64,000 nucleotides of DNA, taken from the NCBI GenBank assembly GCA_003148945.1, contig QGGY01000005.1:1-64000 (forward strand), written 5' to 3'. Shown piece after piece: positions 16,943 to 26,402 of the stretch. This DNA comes from Murimonas intestini (lineage in GTDB: Bacteria; Bacillota; Clostridia; Lachnospirales; Lachnospiraceae). The notes under the pieces are model-generated. The model was not told where the DNA came from. It made no database searches and saw only the letters and a list, made by a program, of their open reading frames with translations. A program made the position numbers and the translations under genes. Numbering within the stretch: position 1 is the first letter of the stretch; each line of letters starts with the position of its first letter.

Positions 16943-17704
16943 ATGTTTACAAAAAGGATAATTCCATGTCTTGATGTACATAATGGAAGAGTGGTAAAAG
17001 GCGTAAATTTTGTGAATCTGCGGGATGCCGGAGATCCTGTGGAGATAGCTGCCGCCTATGACAGGGCAGGCGCGGACGAAGTTGTATTTCTGGATATCAC
17101 AGCCTCCTCTGATGCCAGGAATACAGTAGTGGATATGGTACGCAAGGTGGCAGAGAAGGTATTCATTCCCTTTACCGTGGGCGGCGGGATCAGGACTACA
17201 GATGATTTCAGGGCACTTTTAAGAGAAGGCGCTGATAAGATATCTATCAATTCATCGGCAATCAATACCCCCAGGCTTATAAGTGATGCGGCTGACAAGT
17301 TCGGAAGCCAGTGCGTGGTAGTTGCAATTGATGCCAGAAAAAGGGAAGACGGCAGCGGCTGGAATGTTTATAAAAACGGCGGCCGGATCGACACCGGGCT
17401 GGATGCGGTGGAATGGGCCATGAATGCTGACAGGATGGGTGCAGGTGAGATACTCCTGACCAGCATGGACTGCGATGGGACTAAGGCGGGATATGATATT
17501 GAGCTGACAAGGACTATCGCAGAGAATGTATCAATACCTGTCATAGCGTCCGGCGGGGCAGGGACTATGGAGCATTTCTATGATGCCCTGACAGAGGGAC
17601 GTGCAGACGCAGTGCTGGCTGCTTCATTATTTCATTATAAAGAGATGGAAATCAGCGACCTGAAGGCTTTCCTGGCAGAAAAGGGAGTATCAGTGCGCCT
17701 TTGA
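16943..17704 (+). CDS. hisF: Imidazole glycerol phosphate synthase, cyclase subunit
   Basis: HisF is the TIM-barrel partner of HisH, making imidazole glycerol phosphate and AICAR from PRFAR. The 253-residue protein carries both catalytic aspartates ([15 protein letters not shown] near the N-terminus and VVAIDARK in the middle). It also has phosphate-binding loops ([22 protein letters not shown]). It begins at the base after the hisH stop. Length and motifs are standard. ung follows after 40 nt with its own RBS. Confidence 0.95.
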   Translation: MFTKRIIPCLDVHNGRVVKGVNFVNLRDAGDPVEIAAAYDRAGADEVVFLDITASSDARNTVVDMVRKVAEKVFIPFTVGGGIRTTDDFRALLREGADKISINSSAINTPRLISDAADKFGSQCVVVAIDARKREDGSGWNVYKNGGRIDTGLDAVEWAMNADRMGAGEILLTSMDCDGTKAGYDIELTRTIAENVSIPVIASGGAGTMEHFYDALTEGRADAVLAASLFHYKEMEISDLKAFLAEKGVSVRL

Positions 17705-17744
17705 GTTATAAATAAGAATTAGTGATATACAGGAGGAATTTTAT

Positions 17745-18422
17745 ATGCCGCCAATTACAAATGACTGGCTTCTGCCTTTAAAAGCGGAATTTTCAAAGCC
17801 TTATTATGCAAGGCTGTATAAAAAGGTGATGGAGGAGTACAGGACACGTCTTATATTCCCGGCGCCGGATGATATATTTAATGCTTTTGCCTTTACCCCC
17901 CTCAGCGAGGTAAAGGTAGTGATACTGGGACAGGACCCATATCACGGTGACGGGCAGGCCCACGGCCTGTGTTTTTCTGTAAAGCCTGATGTGGAGATTC
18001 CCCCGTCCCTGGAGAATATTTATAAAGAGCTGCACGATGACTGCGGCTGTTATGTGCCTGACAACGGATATCTGACAAAATGGGCAGACCAGGGAGTTAT
18101 GCTCCTGAATACAGTGCTCACAGTCAGGGCCCACCAGGCCAACTCCCACAGAGGTATCGGATGGGAGGAATTTACGGATGCCGCTATCAGGATACTGAAT
18201 GAGCAGGACCGCCCAATAGTATTTATGCTCTGGGGAAGGCCTGCCCAGATGAAAAAGAGCATGCTGGATAATCCAAAGCATCTGATATTGGAAGCGCCGC
18301 ATCCCAGCCCGCTCTCTGCCTTCAGAGGATTTTTTGGCTGCAGGCATTTCAGCAGGGCAAATAAATTCCTGACTGCAAACGGTTTAAGCCCCATTGACTG
18401 GCAGATAGAGAATAAGCATTAA
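17745..18422 (+). CDS. ung: Uracil-DNA glycosylase
   Basis: Family-1 UDG, which excises uracil from DNA. The 225-residue protein has the water-activating motif VVILGQDPYHGDGQAHGLCFS, the Asn/Phe region around LLNTVLTVRAHQANSH, and the DNA-intercalating HPSPLSAFRGFFGCRHFS loop. All family-1 catalytic residues visible in these motifs are present. The start follows AGGAGGAATTTTAT. It is probably co-transcribed with hisHF. A truncated epimerase remnant lies immediately after its stop. Confidence 0.96.
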   Translation: MPPITNDWLLPLKAEFSKPYYARLYKKVMEEYRTRLIFPAPDDIFNAFAFTPLSEVKVVILGQDPYHGDGQAHGLCFSVKPDVEIPPSLENIYKELHDDCGCYVPDNGYLTKWADQGVMLLNTVLTVRAHQANSHRGIGWEEFTDAAIRILNEQDRPIVFMLWGRPAQMKKSMLDNPKHLILEAPHPSPLSAFRGFFGCRHFSRANKFLTANGLSPIDWQIENKH

Positions 18423-18436
18423 ATTGGATAAAGCCT

Positions 18437-18697
18437 ATTGTGGATCTTTAAGGATGGACAGCTTCAGAGGTGGGAATATCATATCCTGACAGGACGCCAT
18501 ATATCGAGATCGAATGCCGTGACTTTCCGTATGTGGGGATCTGGACTAAGCCGGGGGCGCCTTTTGTATGTTTGGAACCCTGGTATGGCCGTACAGATGA
18601 TGCAGGTTTTGCAGGAGATATTTCCGAAAAGAAAGGCATCAGAAAGCTGGATGGCGGCGAAAGCTTTGAGGCTTCTTATGAGATAAAAGTATTCTAA
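18437..18697 (+). pseudogene. Aldose 1-epimerase remnant (C-terminal part only)
   Basis: From about 18470 one frame reads DFPYVGIWTKPGAPFVCLEP, then WYGRTDDAGF and GGESFEASYEI, the C-terminal signature of aldose 1-epimerase (galactose mutarotase)-like proteins, ending at 18697. The only in-frame start is a GTG without an RBS, and a TAA lies in frame at 18449. In another frame, 18438 onward reads WIFKDGQLQR, which could be the preceding epimerase strand, implying a frameshift. The rest of the gene is absent, since ung ends at 18422. About 75 codons of an expected ~290 remain. Confidence 0.7.
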
Positions 18698-18709
18698 GAA
18701 TATGATATA

Positions 18710-18757
18710 AAAAAGGGCAGCGTCTAAGTCTGAAATAACTTTGACGCTGTCCTTTTT
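18710..18757. terminator. Bidirectional terminator between convergent units
   Basis: GGGCAGCGTC (18715-18724) pairs with GACGCTGTCC (18743-18752), with A-run before and T-run after, so it can serve both the plus-strand ung unit and the minus-strand gene ending at 18781. Confidence 0.85.
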
Positions 18758-18780
18758 ATGGTCCTAAAAATAAATGCTGT

Positions 18781-21700
18781 CTATTTCTCTTCTTCCTGGT
18801 TCTTCATGTTCTTAAAAGCTGTTGAGAGCATGAGCTTGATACGGTTCAGCTGGTTTACCTCGCTGGCGCCCGGGTCGTAGTCAATGGCCACGATATTTGA
18901 AAGCGGATAGCGGTGGCGCAGTTCCTTGATGACACCTTTTCCAACAACATGGTTTGGCAGGCAGCCGAAGGGCTGTGTGCAGACAATGTTGTTTGTGCCG
19001 GTATGTATCAGCTCCAGCATCTCACCTGTCAGGAACCAGCCCTCACCCGTCTGGTTTCCGATAGAGACGATGGGATCCGCATACTTAGCAAGATCAGCAA
19101 TATGAGCGGGAGCAGTAAAGTGCCGGCTCTTCTGAAATTCCTTTCTGGCTGTGCCGCGGAACATTTCCAGAGCCTTGATCCCTGCATTGGCAAGGGTGGC
19201 GCTGGACTTTTTCATCCCCAGGTTCTCAGCCTTGAAGTTGCTGTTGTAGAAGCAGTAGAGCAGGAAATCCATCAGATCAGGGACAACAGCCTCTGCACCC
19301 TCCGACTCAAGCAGCTCAACAAGATGATTGTTGGCAGCAGGAAGGAATTTAACAAGTATCTCGCCAACGACTCCTACCCTGGGTTTTTTCACATCTGTGA
19401 TAGGCAGATTGTCGAAGTCCTGGATAATGGCACGGCAGAGCTTCTTGAATTCCGAGATGGAGGTATGGCGTTTTGAAATAAACTTTTTGCAGATATTCTC
19501 CCATTTCATATGCATTTCATCTGCTGATCCCTTTACCTTTTCATAGGGGCGCATCCTGTAGACACATCTCATGAAAATATCGCCGAATACAAGCGCATAC
19601 ATTCCCTTCAGCACAAGAGCAGGGGTGATCTTAAATCCAGGATTCTTCTCAAGGCCGCTCAGATTGATGGAAATGACCGGCACCTGGGGGTATCCTGCCT
19701 TCTCAAGCGCGCGGCGTATGAAGCCGATATAATTGCTGGCGCGGCAGCCTCCTCCTGTCTGTGAGATCAGGATCGCCGTCTTATCAGGGTCATATTTGCC
19801 TGACAGGAGAGCGCTCATCAGCTGGCCCACAACGATCAGGGACGGGAAGCAGGCATCATTATTTACAAACTTGAGGCCTGTATCAACTGCCAGCCTTTCA
19901 TCCACCTCAGGAACCTCCAGTCTGTACCCTGCGGAACAGAAAGCTGTTTCCAGCAGACCGAAATGGATGGGCGACATCTGCGGGCAGAGGATCGTATAAT
20001 TCTTACGCATTTCTTCTGTAAAAATCACCCGGTTGAAGCTGGCTGACACTACTTTTCTGCGCACCTTTTTCATTTCCCTCACCTTGATGGCGGAAATCAG
20101 GGAACGGATCCTGATCCGGGCTGCCCCCAGATTATTTACTTCATCTATTTTCAGGCAGGTATAGATCTTGCCTGAATCAGACAGGATGTCACTCACAGCA
20201 TCTGTTGTGACAGCATCCAGGCCGCAGCCAAAGGAATTGAGCTGGATAAGTTCAAGGCTGTCAGTAGTTTTTACATAATTGGCAGCAGCATAGAGGCGGC
20301 TGTGGTACATCCACTGGTCCATGACGATCAGCGGCCGCTCCGGCTGGTTCAGGTGAGAGATAGAATCCTCAGTCAGAACTGCGATGCCGTAGGAATTGAT
20401 CAGCTCCGGAATACCATGGTTGATCTCTGAATCAATATGGTAGGGACGCCCTGCAAGGACGATTCCCTTACGGCCTGTTTCTTTCAGCCACTTTATCGTC
20501 TCCTCGCCTTTTACCTTCATAGCCTCCCGTGTATTTTCCATCTCCTTCCAGCCGGTCCTGGCTGCCTCACGGACTTCTTCAGCAGGAATGTCAGAAAATT
20601 CCCTGACCAGCTGCTCCGTCAGTATTTCAAGGTTCGTAAATGCCATGAAAGGATTGCGGAAATCAATATCCTCTGTGCGGAGCTCATCAATGTTATTCTT
20701 GATATTCTCTGCATAGGAGGTGACGATCGGGCAGTTATAGTGGTTGTTGGAATCGGGAAACTCATTTCTCTCATACGGTATACAGGGGTAAAAGATAAAA
20801 TGTATCCCCTGTTTGATCAGCCATGTCACATGGCCATGGGCCAGCTTGGCCGGATAACATTCTGATTCGCTTGGGATCGATTCGATGCCCAGCTCATAAA
20901 TCTTCCTTGTGGAAGGTGGAGAGAGCACAACCCTGTATTTAAGGGCGGTAAAGAACTTAAACCAGAACGGATAGTTCTCATACATATTAAGTACTCTTGG
21001 GATACCCACTGTGCCTCTCTCTGCCTCATCCTCCTCCAGTGAAGGATAGGAGAACAGAAGCCTGTTCTTAAAGTCATAGAGGTTAGGAATGTTCTCTTTA
21101 TTTTTTTCTTTGCCGATACCGCGCTCGCAGCGGTTTCCGCTGACAAACTGGCGTCCGCCGGTAAAACGGTTGATGGTAAGACGGCACTGGTTCGTACAGC
21201 CTTTGCATTTGGCCATGGTAGTGGTGAACTGCAGGCTGTTGATCTTGTCGATGGAGAGCATAGTAGTTTCCTTGCTGTCATCATAACGCTCACGCGCTAT
21301 CAGGGCAGCACCGAAGGCTCCCATAATACCTGCAATGTCAGGGCGGATGGCTTCACAGCCGGCTATTTTTTCAAAGCTGCGGAGAACTGCATCATTATAG
21401 AAGGTGCCACCCTGGACTACGATATGTTTTCCTAAGGATGAGGCGTCCGATACCTTTATAACCTTATAGAGGGCATTCTTGATTACTGAATAAGCAAGGC
21501 CGGCAGAAATGTCGGAGACTTCAGCGCCTTCCTTCTGGGCCTGCTTTACCTTTGAATTCATAAATACCGTACACCGTGTGCCCAGGTCAATGGGATGCTT
21601 TGCAAAGAGCGCTGCCTTTGCAAAATCCTGTACGCTGTAATTCAGGGACTTGGCAAATGTCTCTATAAAGGAACCGCAGCCGGAGGAGCAGGCTTCATTG

Positions 21701-23028
21701 AGCTGCACACTGTCAACTGTCTGGTTCTTGATTTTGATACACTTCATGTCCTGGCCGCCGATGTCCAGGATGCAGTCCACTTCAGGATCAAAAAAAGCAG
21801 CCGCATAATAGTGGGCGACAGTCTCCACCTCGCCCTCGTCCAGCATAAGACCAGCTTTTATCAGAGCCTCGCCATATCCTGTGGAACAGGAATATACGAT
21901 TTTGGCTGTGGCAGGAAGCTGGCTGTAGATATCCTGGATAGCTTTAATGGTAGTCTTTAAAGGACTTCCGTTATTGTTACTGTAAAATGAGTAGAGAAGA
22001 GAACCATCCTCTCCCACAAGGGCAGCTTTTGTCGTAGTTGAACCTGCATCGATGCCCAGATAGCAGTTCCCCTCATAGGAGGACAGGTCATCAGTAACTA
22101 CATTATACTGATTCTGGCGTTCTATGAAAGTGTGGTATTCATCTTCAGATGCAAAAAGCGGGTCCATACGCGCCACTTCAAATTCCAGCCGTATAGTCCC
22201 TGATAAATGGCTGATCATTGAAGTTAAGCTGGTATTTACGTCTTCCTGGTAATTCATGGCAGAACCGATGGCTGCAAAAAGGTGTGAATTGTCAGGGGCG
22301 ATAATATGTTCGTCGTCCAGCTTCAGTGTACGGATAAAGGACTGCTTCAGCTCTGAGAGGAAGTGGAGCGGACCTCCCAGGAAAGCCACATGCCCCCTGA
22401 TCGGCTTACCGCAGGCAAGACCGCTGATAGTCTGGTTGACAACTGCCTGGAATATGGAGACAGAAAGGTCCTCTTTTGTGGCCCCCTCATTGATGAGCGG
22501 CTGGATGTCTGTCTTGGCAAAGACGCCGCACCTTGCAGCGATCGGATAGATCGCTTTATAGTTCTTGGCATATTCATTTAAGCCGGCTGCGTCAGTCTGA
22601 AGCAGTGATGCCATCTGGTCAATAAATGAGCCTGTGCCCCCGGCACAGATACCGTTCATCCTCTGCTCTACATTTCCGCCTTCAAAGTAGATGATCTTGG
22701 CGTCCTCGCCTCCCAGCTCGATCGCCACGTCTGTCTGGGGAGCGTAAGCCGTAAGGGCGGTAGATACAGCGATGACCTCCTGGACAAACGGCACCTCCAT
22801 GTGTTTGGCCAGTGTAAGTCCGCCTGAACCTGTGATCATGGGTGAGACATTAAGATCTCCCAGACTGTCATATGCCTTCTGCAGAAGTGAGGACAGCGTT
22901 TCCTGGATGTTGGCAAAATGACGCTCATAATCAGAAAATAAAATATTGTTTTCTGCGTCCAGGATGGCAATCTTTACTGTGGTGGAACCTATATCGATTC
23001 CAAGAGTATGTAAATTAGTCTGATTCAT
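18781..23028 (-). CDS. Large acyl-CoA dehydratase activase-related protein (two BcrAD/BadFG ATPase domains)
   Basis: A 1415-residue multidomain protein. Two BadF/BadG-type ATPase domains come first: [15 protein letters not shown] (~10) with [10 protein letters not shown] and RCGVF, and [16 protein letters not shown] (~320) with ACSSGCGSF and RCTVF. Both keep the Cys that would hold a bridging [4Fe-4S] cluster. A Cys-rich segment follows (CKGCTNQC…NRCERG, ~620-650), then a DUF2229-like region ([29 protein letters not shown]). The C-terminal region resembles the 2-hydroxyacyl-CoA dehydratase fold ([27 protein letters not shown]). The family is common in Clostridia and its reaction is unknown. 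ATP-driven low-potential electron transfer is inferred. It starts after a ~140-nt leader with no clear SD. Confidence 0.85.
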   Translation of the reverse strand: MNQTNLHTLGIDIGSTTVKIAILDAENNILFSDYERHFANIQETLSSLLQKAYDSLGDLNVSPMITGSGGLTLAKHMEVPFVQEVIAVSTALTAYAPQTDVAIELGGEDAKIIYFEGGNVEQRMNGICAGGTGSFIDQMASLLQTDAAGLNEYAKNYKAIYPIAARCGVFAKTDIQPLINEGATKEDLSVSIFQAVVNQTISGLACGKPIRGHVAFLGGPLHFLSELKQSFIRTLKLDDEHIIAPDNSHLFAAIGSAMNYQEDVNTSLTSMISHLSGTIRLEFEVARMDPLFASEDEYHTFIERQNQYNVVTDDLSSYEGNCYLGIDAGSTTTKAALVGEDGSLLYSFYSNNNGSPLKTTIKAIQDIYSQLPATAKIVYSCSTGYGEALIKAGLMLDEGEVETVAHYYAAAFFDPEVDCILDIGGQDMKCIKIKNQTVDSVQLNEACSSGCGSFIETFAKSLNYSVQDFAKAALFAKHPIDLGTRCTVFMNSKVKQAQKEGAEVSDISAGLAYSVIKNALYKVIKVSDASSLGKHIVVQGGTFYNDAVLRSFEKIAGCEAIRPDIAGIMGAFGAALIARERYDDSKETTMLSIDKINSLQFTTTMAKCKGCTNQCRLTINRFTGGRQFVSGNRCERGIGKEKNKENIPNLYDFKNRLLFSYPSLEEDEAERGTVGIPRVLNMYENYPFWFKFFTALKYRVVLSPPSTRKIYELGIESIPSESECYPAKLAHGHVTWLIKQGIHFIFYPCIPYERNEFPDSNNHYNCPIVTSYAENIKNNIDELRTEDIDFRNPFMAFTNLEILTEQLVREFSDIPAEEVREAARTGWKEMENTREAMKVKGEETIKWLKETGRKGIVLAGRPYHIDSEINHGIPELINSYGIAVLTEDSISHLNQPERPLIVMDQWMYHSRLYAAANYVKTTDSLELIQLNSFGCGLDAVTTDAVSDILSDSGKIYTCLKIDEVNNLGAARIRIRSLISAIKVREMKKVRRKVVSASFNRVIFTEEMRKNYTILCPQMSPIHFGLLETAFCSAGYRLEVPEVDERLAVDTGLKFVNNDACFPSLIVVGQLMSALLSGKYDPDKTAILISQTGGGCRASNYIGFIRRALEKAGYPQVPVISINLSGLEKNPGFKITPALVLKGMYALVFGDIFMRCVYRMRPYEKVKGSADEMHMKWENICKKFISKRHTSISEFKKLCRAIIQDFDNLPITDVKKPRVGVVGEILVKFLPAANNHLVELLESEGAEAVVPDLMDFLLYCFYNSNFKAENLGMKKSSATLANAGIKALEMFRGTARKEFQKSRHFTAPAHIADLAKYADPIVSIGNQTGEGWFLTGEMLELIHTGTNNIVCTQPFGCLPNHVVGKGVIKELRHRYPLSNIVAIDYDPGASEVNQLNRIKLMLSTAFKNMKNQEEEK

Positions 23029-23174
23029 ATGTATTTACAGGAAATTCCTGTATCCTCCTATCTCTATAGCATGTTAATAGGTAATATCTATAGCTGCATA
23101 CAGTAATAATATATGCGGCAGTCAAGTTCAAAAGGCCCTGAATGGTGTCCCAAAATGCGGGCAGAACTAATACC

Positions 23175-23203
23175 ATTATACGACAGTTTATGTAAAATAG
23201 CAA
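23175..23203 (-). promoter_or_regulatory. Promoter of the 1415-residue activase-related gene
   Basis: On the minus strand TTGCTA (23203-23198) and TATAAT (23180-23175) are 17 bp apart. The transcript would have a leader of about 140 nt, which includes a palindrome (CAGGAA-TTCCTG arms, 23039-23051) close to the start codon. Confidence 0.55.
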
Positions 23204-23213
23204 ATAGCAAGTC

Positions 23214-23242
23214 TTGAAAAAATCATCCATACACGCTATACT
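23214..23242 (+). promoter_or_regulatory. Promoter of tgt
   Basis: TTGAAA at 23214-23219 and TATACT at 23237-23242 have a 17-bp spacer, ending 35 nt before the tgt start codon. It is divergent from the minus-strand promoter at 23175-23203. Confidence 0.65.
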
Positions 23243-23276
23243 ATTTTAGAAAATTGACGAAAGAAATGGAGATAAT

Positions 23277-24416
23277 ATGTATAAATTATTAAAACAGGAC
23301 GGAAAAGCAAAGCGCGGAGAGCTCCATACCGTACATGGTGTGATCCAGACTCCCGTTTTTATGAATGTAGGGACTGTGGCTGCGATCAAGGGCGCAGTGT
23401 CTACAATGGATCTGCAGGAAATAGGAACACAGGTAGAATTGTCTAACACCTATCACCTTCATGTGCGTCCAGGGGACCAGATAGTGAAGAAAATGGGCGG
23501 CCTGCATAAATTTATGGTCTGGGACAAGCCCATCCTCACGGATTCAGGCGGTTTTCAGGTTTTTTCGCTGTCGAGCCTGAGAAAAATAAAAGAAGAGGGC
23601 GTCTATTTCAGCTCCCATATCGACGGCAGGAAAATCTTTATGGGGCCGGAGGAGAGCATGCAGATACAGTCAAACCTGGCTTCCACCATTGCCATGGCTT
23701 TTGATGAATGCCCTTCAAGCGTGGCTGACAGGATCTATGTACAGGCATCAGTAGAGCGCACTACAAGATGGCTGAAAAGGTGCAAGGAAGAGATGGCAAG
23801 GCTGAATAGCCTGCCAGACACTATAAATAAGCACCAGATGCTATTTGGCATCAACCAGGGGGCGGTCTATGAGGATATCAGGATCGAACATGCAAAAGAG
23901 ATCGCCCGGCTGGATCTGGACGGCTATGCTGTGGGCGGACTGGCTGTGGGAGAGACGCATGAGGAGATGTACAGGATACTTGATGCCGTAGTGCCGTTTC
24001 TGCCGCTGGAGAAACCTACGTATCTGATGGGTGTCGGCACGCCGGCCAACATTCTCGAGGCAGTTGACCGGGGCGTGGATTTCTTTGACTGTGTGTATCC
24101 GTCCAGAAACGGACGTCATGGACATGTATATACTGGCAGAGGAAAGCTCAACCTGTTTAATGCTAAATATGAGACAGATCCAAGGCCGATAGAGGAAGGG
24201 TGCCAGTGTCCTGCCTGCAGGCATTACAGCAGGGCTTATATCAGGCATCTGCTTAAGGCAAAGGAGATGCTGGGGATGCGCCTGTGTGTTCTCCATAATC
24301 TGTATTTTTATAACCATATGATGGAAGAGATCAGAACAGCCATCGATGAAAACAGGTATCAGGAATATAAAAAGGCAAAATTGGCAGGATTTGAGGAAGA
24401 AAATATAAAAAAATAA
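23277..24416 (+). CDS. tgt: tRNA-guanine transglycosylase (queuine tRNA-ribosyltransferase)
   Basis: Tgt exchanges guanine 34 of tRNAs for a queuosine precursor. The 379-residue protein shows PILTDSGGFQVFSL (general acid/base Asp), the GVDFFDCVYPSRNGRHG nucleophile segment, and the zinc site CQCPACRHYSRAYIRHLLKA with a later His (LHNLYFY). Length is standard. The start follows AATGGAGATAAT. yajC follows 108 nt downstream with its own promoter, the common tgt-yajC order. Confidence 0.96.
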   Translation: MYKLLKQDGKAKRGELHTVHGVIQTPVFMNVGTVAAIKGAVSTMDLQEIGTQVELSNTYHLHVRPGDQIVKKMGGLHKFMVWDKPILTDSGGFQVFSLSSLRKIKEEGVYFSSHIDGRKIFMGPEESMQIQSNLASTIAMAFDECPSSVADRIYVQASVERTTRWLKRCKEEMARLNSLPDTINKHQMLFGINQGAVYEDIRIEHAKEIARLDLDGYAVGGLAVGETHEEMYRILDAVVPFLPLEKPTYLMGVGTPANILEAVDRGVDFFDCVYPSRNGRHGHVYTGRGKLNLFNAKYETDPRPIEEGCQCPACRHYSRAYIRHLLKAKEMLGMRLCVLHNLYFYNHMMEEIRTAIDENRYQEYKKAKLAGFEEENIKK

Positions 24417-24435
24417 ATAAAATATAGAAAAATAC

Positions 24436-24464
24436 TTGATGAACGCTGGTAAATTGTGTATGAT
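24436..24464 (+). promoter_or_regulatory. Promoter of yajC
   Basis: TTGATG (24436-24441) and TATGAT (24459-24464) are separated by 17 bp, about 60 nt before the yajC start. Confidence 0.55.
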
Positions 24465-24524
24465 GTAATATATGTAAGAAAAGAATAAGAAAGTAATAGG
24501 TGTGAACCACGAGGAGGAAACAAA

Positions 24525-24827
24525 ATGAATTTATTAACCGCAGATGCGGGCGGCAGTATGGTCATCCTGATCGTCTATGTTGTCATCATTGGTGCCGCTA
24601 TGTATTTTTTTGCAATCAGACCACAGAAAAAGGAGCAGAAACGGCTTAACGGAATGCTTGCTGAGCTGGCAGTAGGTGACAGTGTAGTAACTACCAGCGG
24701 ATTCTATGGTGTTGTAATCGATATTACAGATGAAGATGTCATTGTTGAGTTTGGAAGCAACAAAAACTGCAGAATCCCGATGAGAAAATCAGCAATTGCT
24801 GAAGTAGAAAAGCCAGACGCAGAATAA
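24525..24827 (+). CDS. yajC: Preprotein translocase subunit YajC
   Basis: A small membrane protein associated with SecDF. The 100-residue product has one TM helix (MVILIVYVVIIGAAMYFFAI) followed by the YajC signature RPQKKEQKRLNGMLAEL and the small cytoplasmic domain (GDSVVTTSGFYGVVIDI). RBS GAGGAGG precedes the ATG. It is a single-gene unit with a promoter before and a terminator after it. Confidence 0.94.
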   Translation: MNLLTADAGGSMVILIVYVVIIGAAMYFFAIRPQKKEQKRLNGMLAELAVGDSVVTTSGFYGVVIDITDEDVIVEFGSNKNCRIPMRKSAIAEVEKPDAE

Positions 24828-24842
24828 GAAAAGTATTTTAGG

Positions 24843-24879
24843 GCGCCTCAGTTTCCGAAGTAAGAAACTGGGGTGTTTT
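24843..24879 (+). terminator. Intrinsic terminator after yajC
   Basis: A 13-bp stem (24843-24855 with 24864-24876, three G-T pairs) with CAGTTTC/GAAACTG core and a short T-run. Confidence 0.8.
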
Positions 24880-24936
24880 GCTATATAAAGAGAGAAAGCA
24901 AAAAGTGAGAATAAGAAACAGGAGGTAATGGTGCGA

Positions 24937-26400
24937 ATGAAGAGGAAAAGAATGGGATCGCTGGTAGGGGCGACGCTGGCTTTAAGTCTTGTGCTGACCG
25001 GATGCCAGGGTGTAAAGAGTGCGAAGCTGGATCCTAAAAATCCGGTGACTGTGACAGTATGGCATTATTATGCAGGCGGGCAGCAGGAGGCCTTCAACAA
25101 ACTGGTGTCAGAATTTAACAGTTCAGAAGGGCTTGAAAGAGGGATCGTGGTGGAAGCTGAGAACCACGGGACAGTGGAACAGCTGGCCAGTGATGTGAAA
25201 GATTCCCTGGCAAAGAAAGTAGGCGCCGCAGAAGTCCCCGGTATTATATGCGGATACGGGGACACTATATATGATATTGACAAGGGCGGGAACATAGTCA
25301 GTCTGGATGAATATCTTTCAGAAGATGAACTGAAGGAATACATTCCGTCTTATATTGAGGAAGGACGTCTGGGGGAAGGAGATAAGCTGAAAATATTCCC
25401 CACTGCAAAATCAACAGAGATATTCATGATGAATAAGACTGACTGGGATGTTTTTGCAGAGGCCACAGGCGCGTCTCTTGATAAGCTGGAAACGATCGAG
25501 GGTGTAGTGGAAACGGCGAAGGGTTATTATGAATGGACGGACGCCAGAACTCCCGATGTGCCTGATGACGGCAAAGCTTTCTTTGGAAGGGATGCGGTGG
25601 CGAATTATCTCATCGTGGGAAGCCGCCAGCTGGGGATAGAGCTGTGTAAGGTGAAGGACGGCAAAGTGACCTTCAACACAGATAAGGAAGTACTGCGCAA
25701 GCTCTGGGACTGCTATTATGTGCCGAGCATAAACGGATATTTTGGGGCTTATGGAAAGTTCCGTTCGGATGATGCGAAGGTAGGCGATCTGCTGGCGTTT
25801 GTAGGATCTACCACATCGGCCAGCTATTTCCCAAAGGAAGTATTCAATGAGGAGAACGAAAGCCATCCTATTGAGGCGCTTGTACTGCCTGTTCCTGTAT
25901 TTGCTGACGGAGAAAAATATGCTGTCCAGCAGGGGGCCGGCATGGCTGTGATTAAATCGGATGCGCAGAAGGAATATGCGGCTGTAGAATTCCTGAAGTG
26001 GTTCACACAGGCGGACAGGAACCTGGAATTTGCAGTAAGCTCAGGATATCTGCCGGTTAAGACAGAGGCACTTGATAAAAACAAGCTTGAGACAGCCATT
26101 GCAAATTCAGGCGAACAGATTCCTGAGAATTTAAAGGAAACGCTGGAAATAGCGTTTGATACCTGCAGTTCCCAGAAGCTGTATACGAACAGGCCTTTTG
26201 AGGGCGCCAGCGGCGTCAGGAGCGTGCTGGAATATAATATGGCGGATAAGATAAATGCTGATCTTGAAGAGATCAATAAACTTGTAGCAGGAGGCATGAG
26301 CCGCGCTGAGGCGGCAGCAGGCTATGATACAGATGAGAATTTTGAAAGCTGGTATAGTGATTTCTGCCAGAAGTTAGAGGACACACAGAAGGAGCAATAG
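24937..26400 (+). CDS. Lipoprotein extracellular solute-binding protein, partner of a GGDEF-EAL protein
   Basis: A family-1 solute-binding protein of about 487 residues with a clear lipoprotein signal (SLVLTGC). Ligand-domain motifs are VTVTVWHYYAGGQQEAFNKL, PGIICGYGDTIYDIDK and FAVSSGYLPVK. Three possible starts lie close together (ATG 24928, GTG 24931, ATG 24937). The first is only ~2 nt from AGGAGG, so a later one is likelier. No permease or ATPase gene is adjacent. The next gene, 2 nt downstream, encodes a membrane c-di-GMP enzyme with an extracellular sensor domain. A role as ligand receptor for that enzyme is inferred. Confidence 0.85.
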   Translation: MKRKRMGSLVGATLALSLVLTGCQGVKSAKLDPKNPVTVTVWHYYAGGQQEAFNKLVSEFNSSEGLERGIVVEAENHGTVEQLASDVKDSLAKKVGAAEVPGIICGYGDTIYDIDKGGNIVSLDEYLSEDELKEYIPSYIEEGRLGEGDKLKIFPTAKSTEIFMMNKTDWDVFAEATGASLDKLETIEGVVETAKGYYEWTDARTPDVPDDGKAFFGRDAVANYLIVGSRQLGIELCKVKDGKVTFNTDKEVLRKLWDCYYVPSINGYFGAYGKFRSDDAKVGDLLAFVGSTTSASYFPKEVFNEENESHPIEALVLPVPVFADGEKYAVQQGAGMAVIKSDAQKEYAAVEFLKWFTQADRNLEFAVSSGYLPVKTEALDKNKLETAIANSGEQIPENLKETLEIAFDTCSSQKLYTNRPFEGASGVRSVLEYNMADKINADLEEINKLVAGGMSRAEAAAGYDTDENFESWYSDFCQKLEDTQKEQ

Positions 26401-26402
26401 GT

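Noticed and set aside
18438-18686. ORF in the frame overlapping the epimerase remnant
   Set aside because: Only its first residues could be epimerase sequence. The rest is the wrong frame of the remnant, so it is treated as part of the pseudogene.
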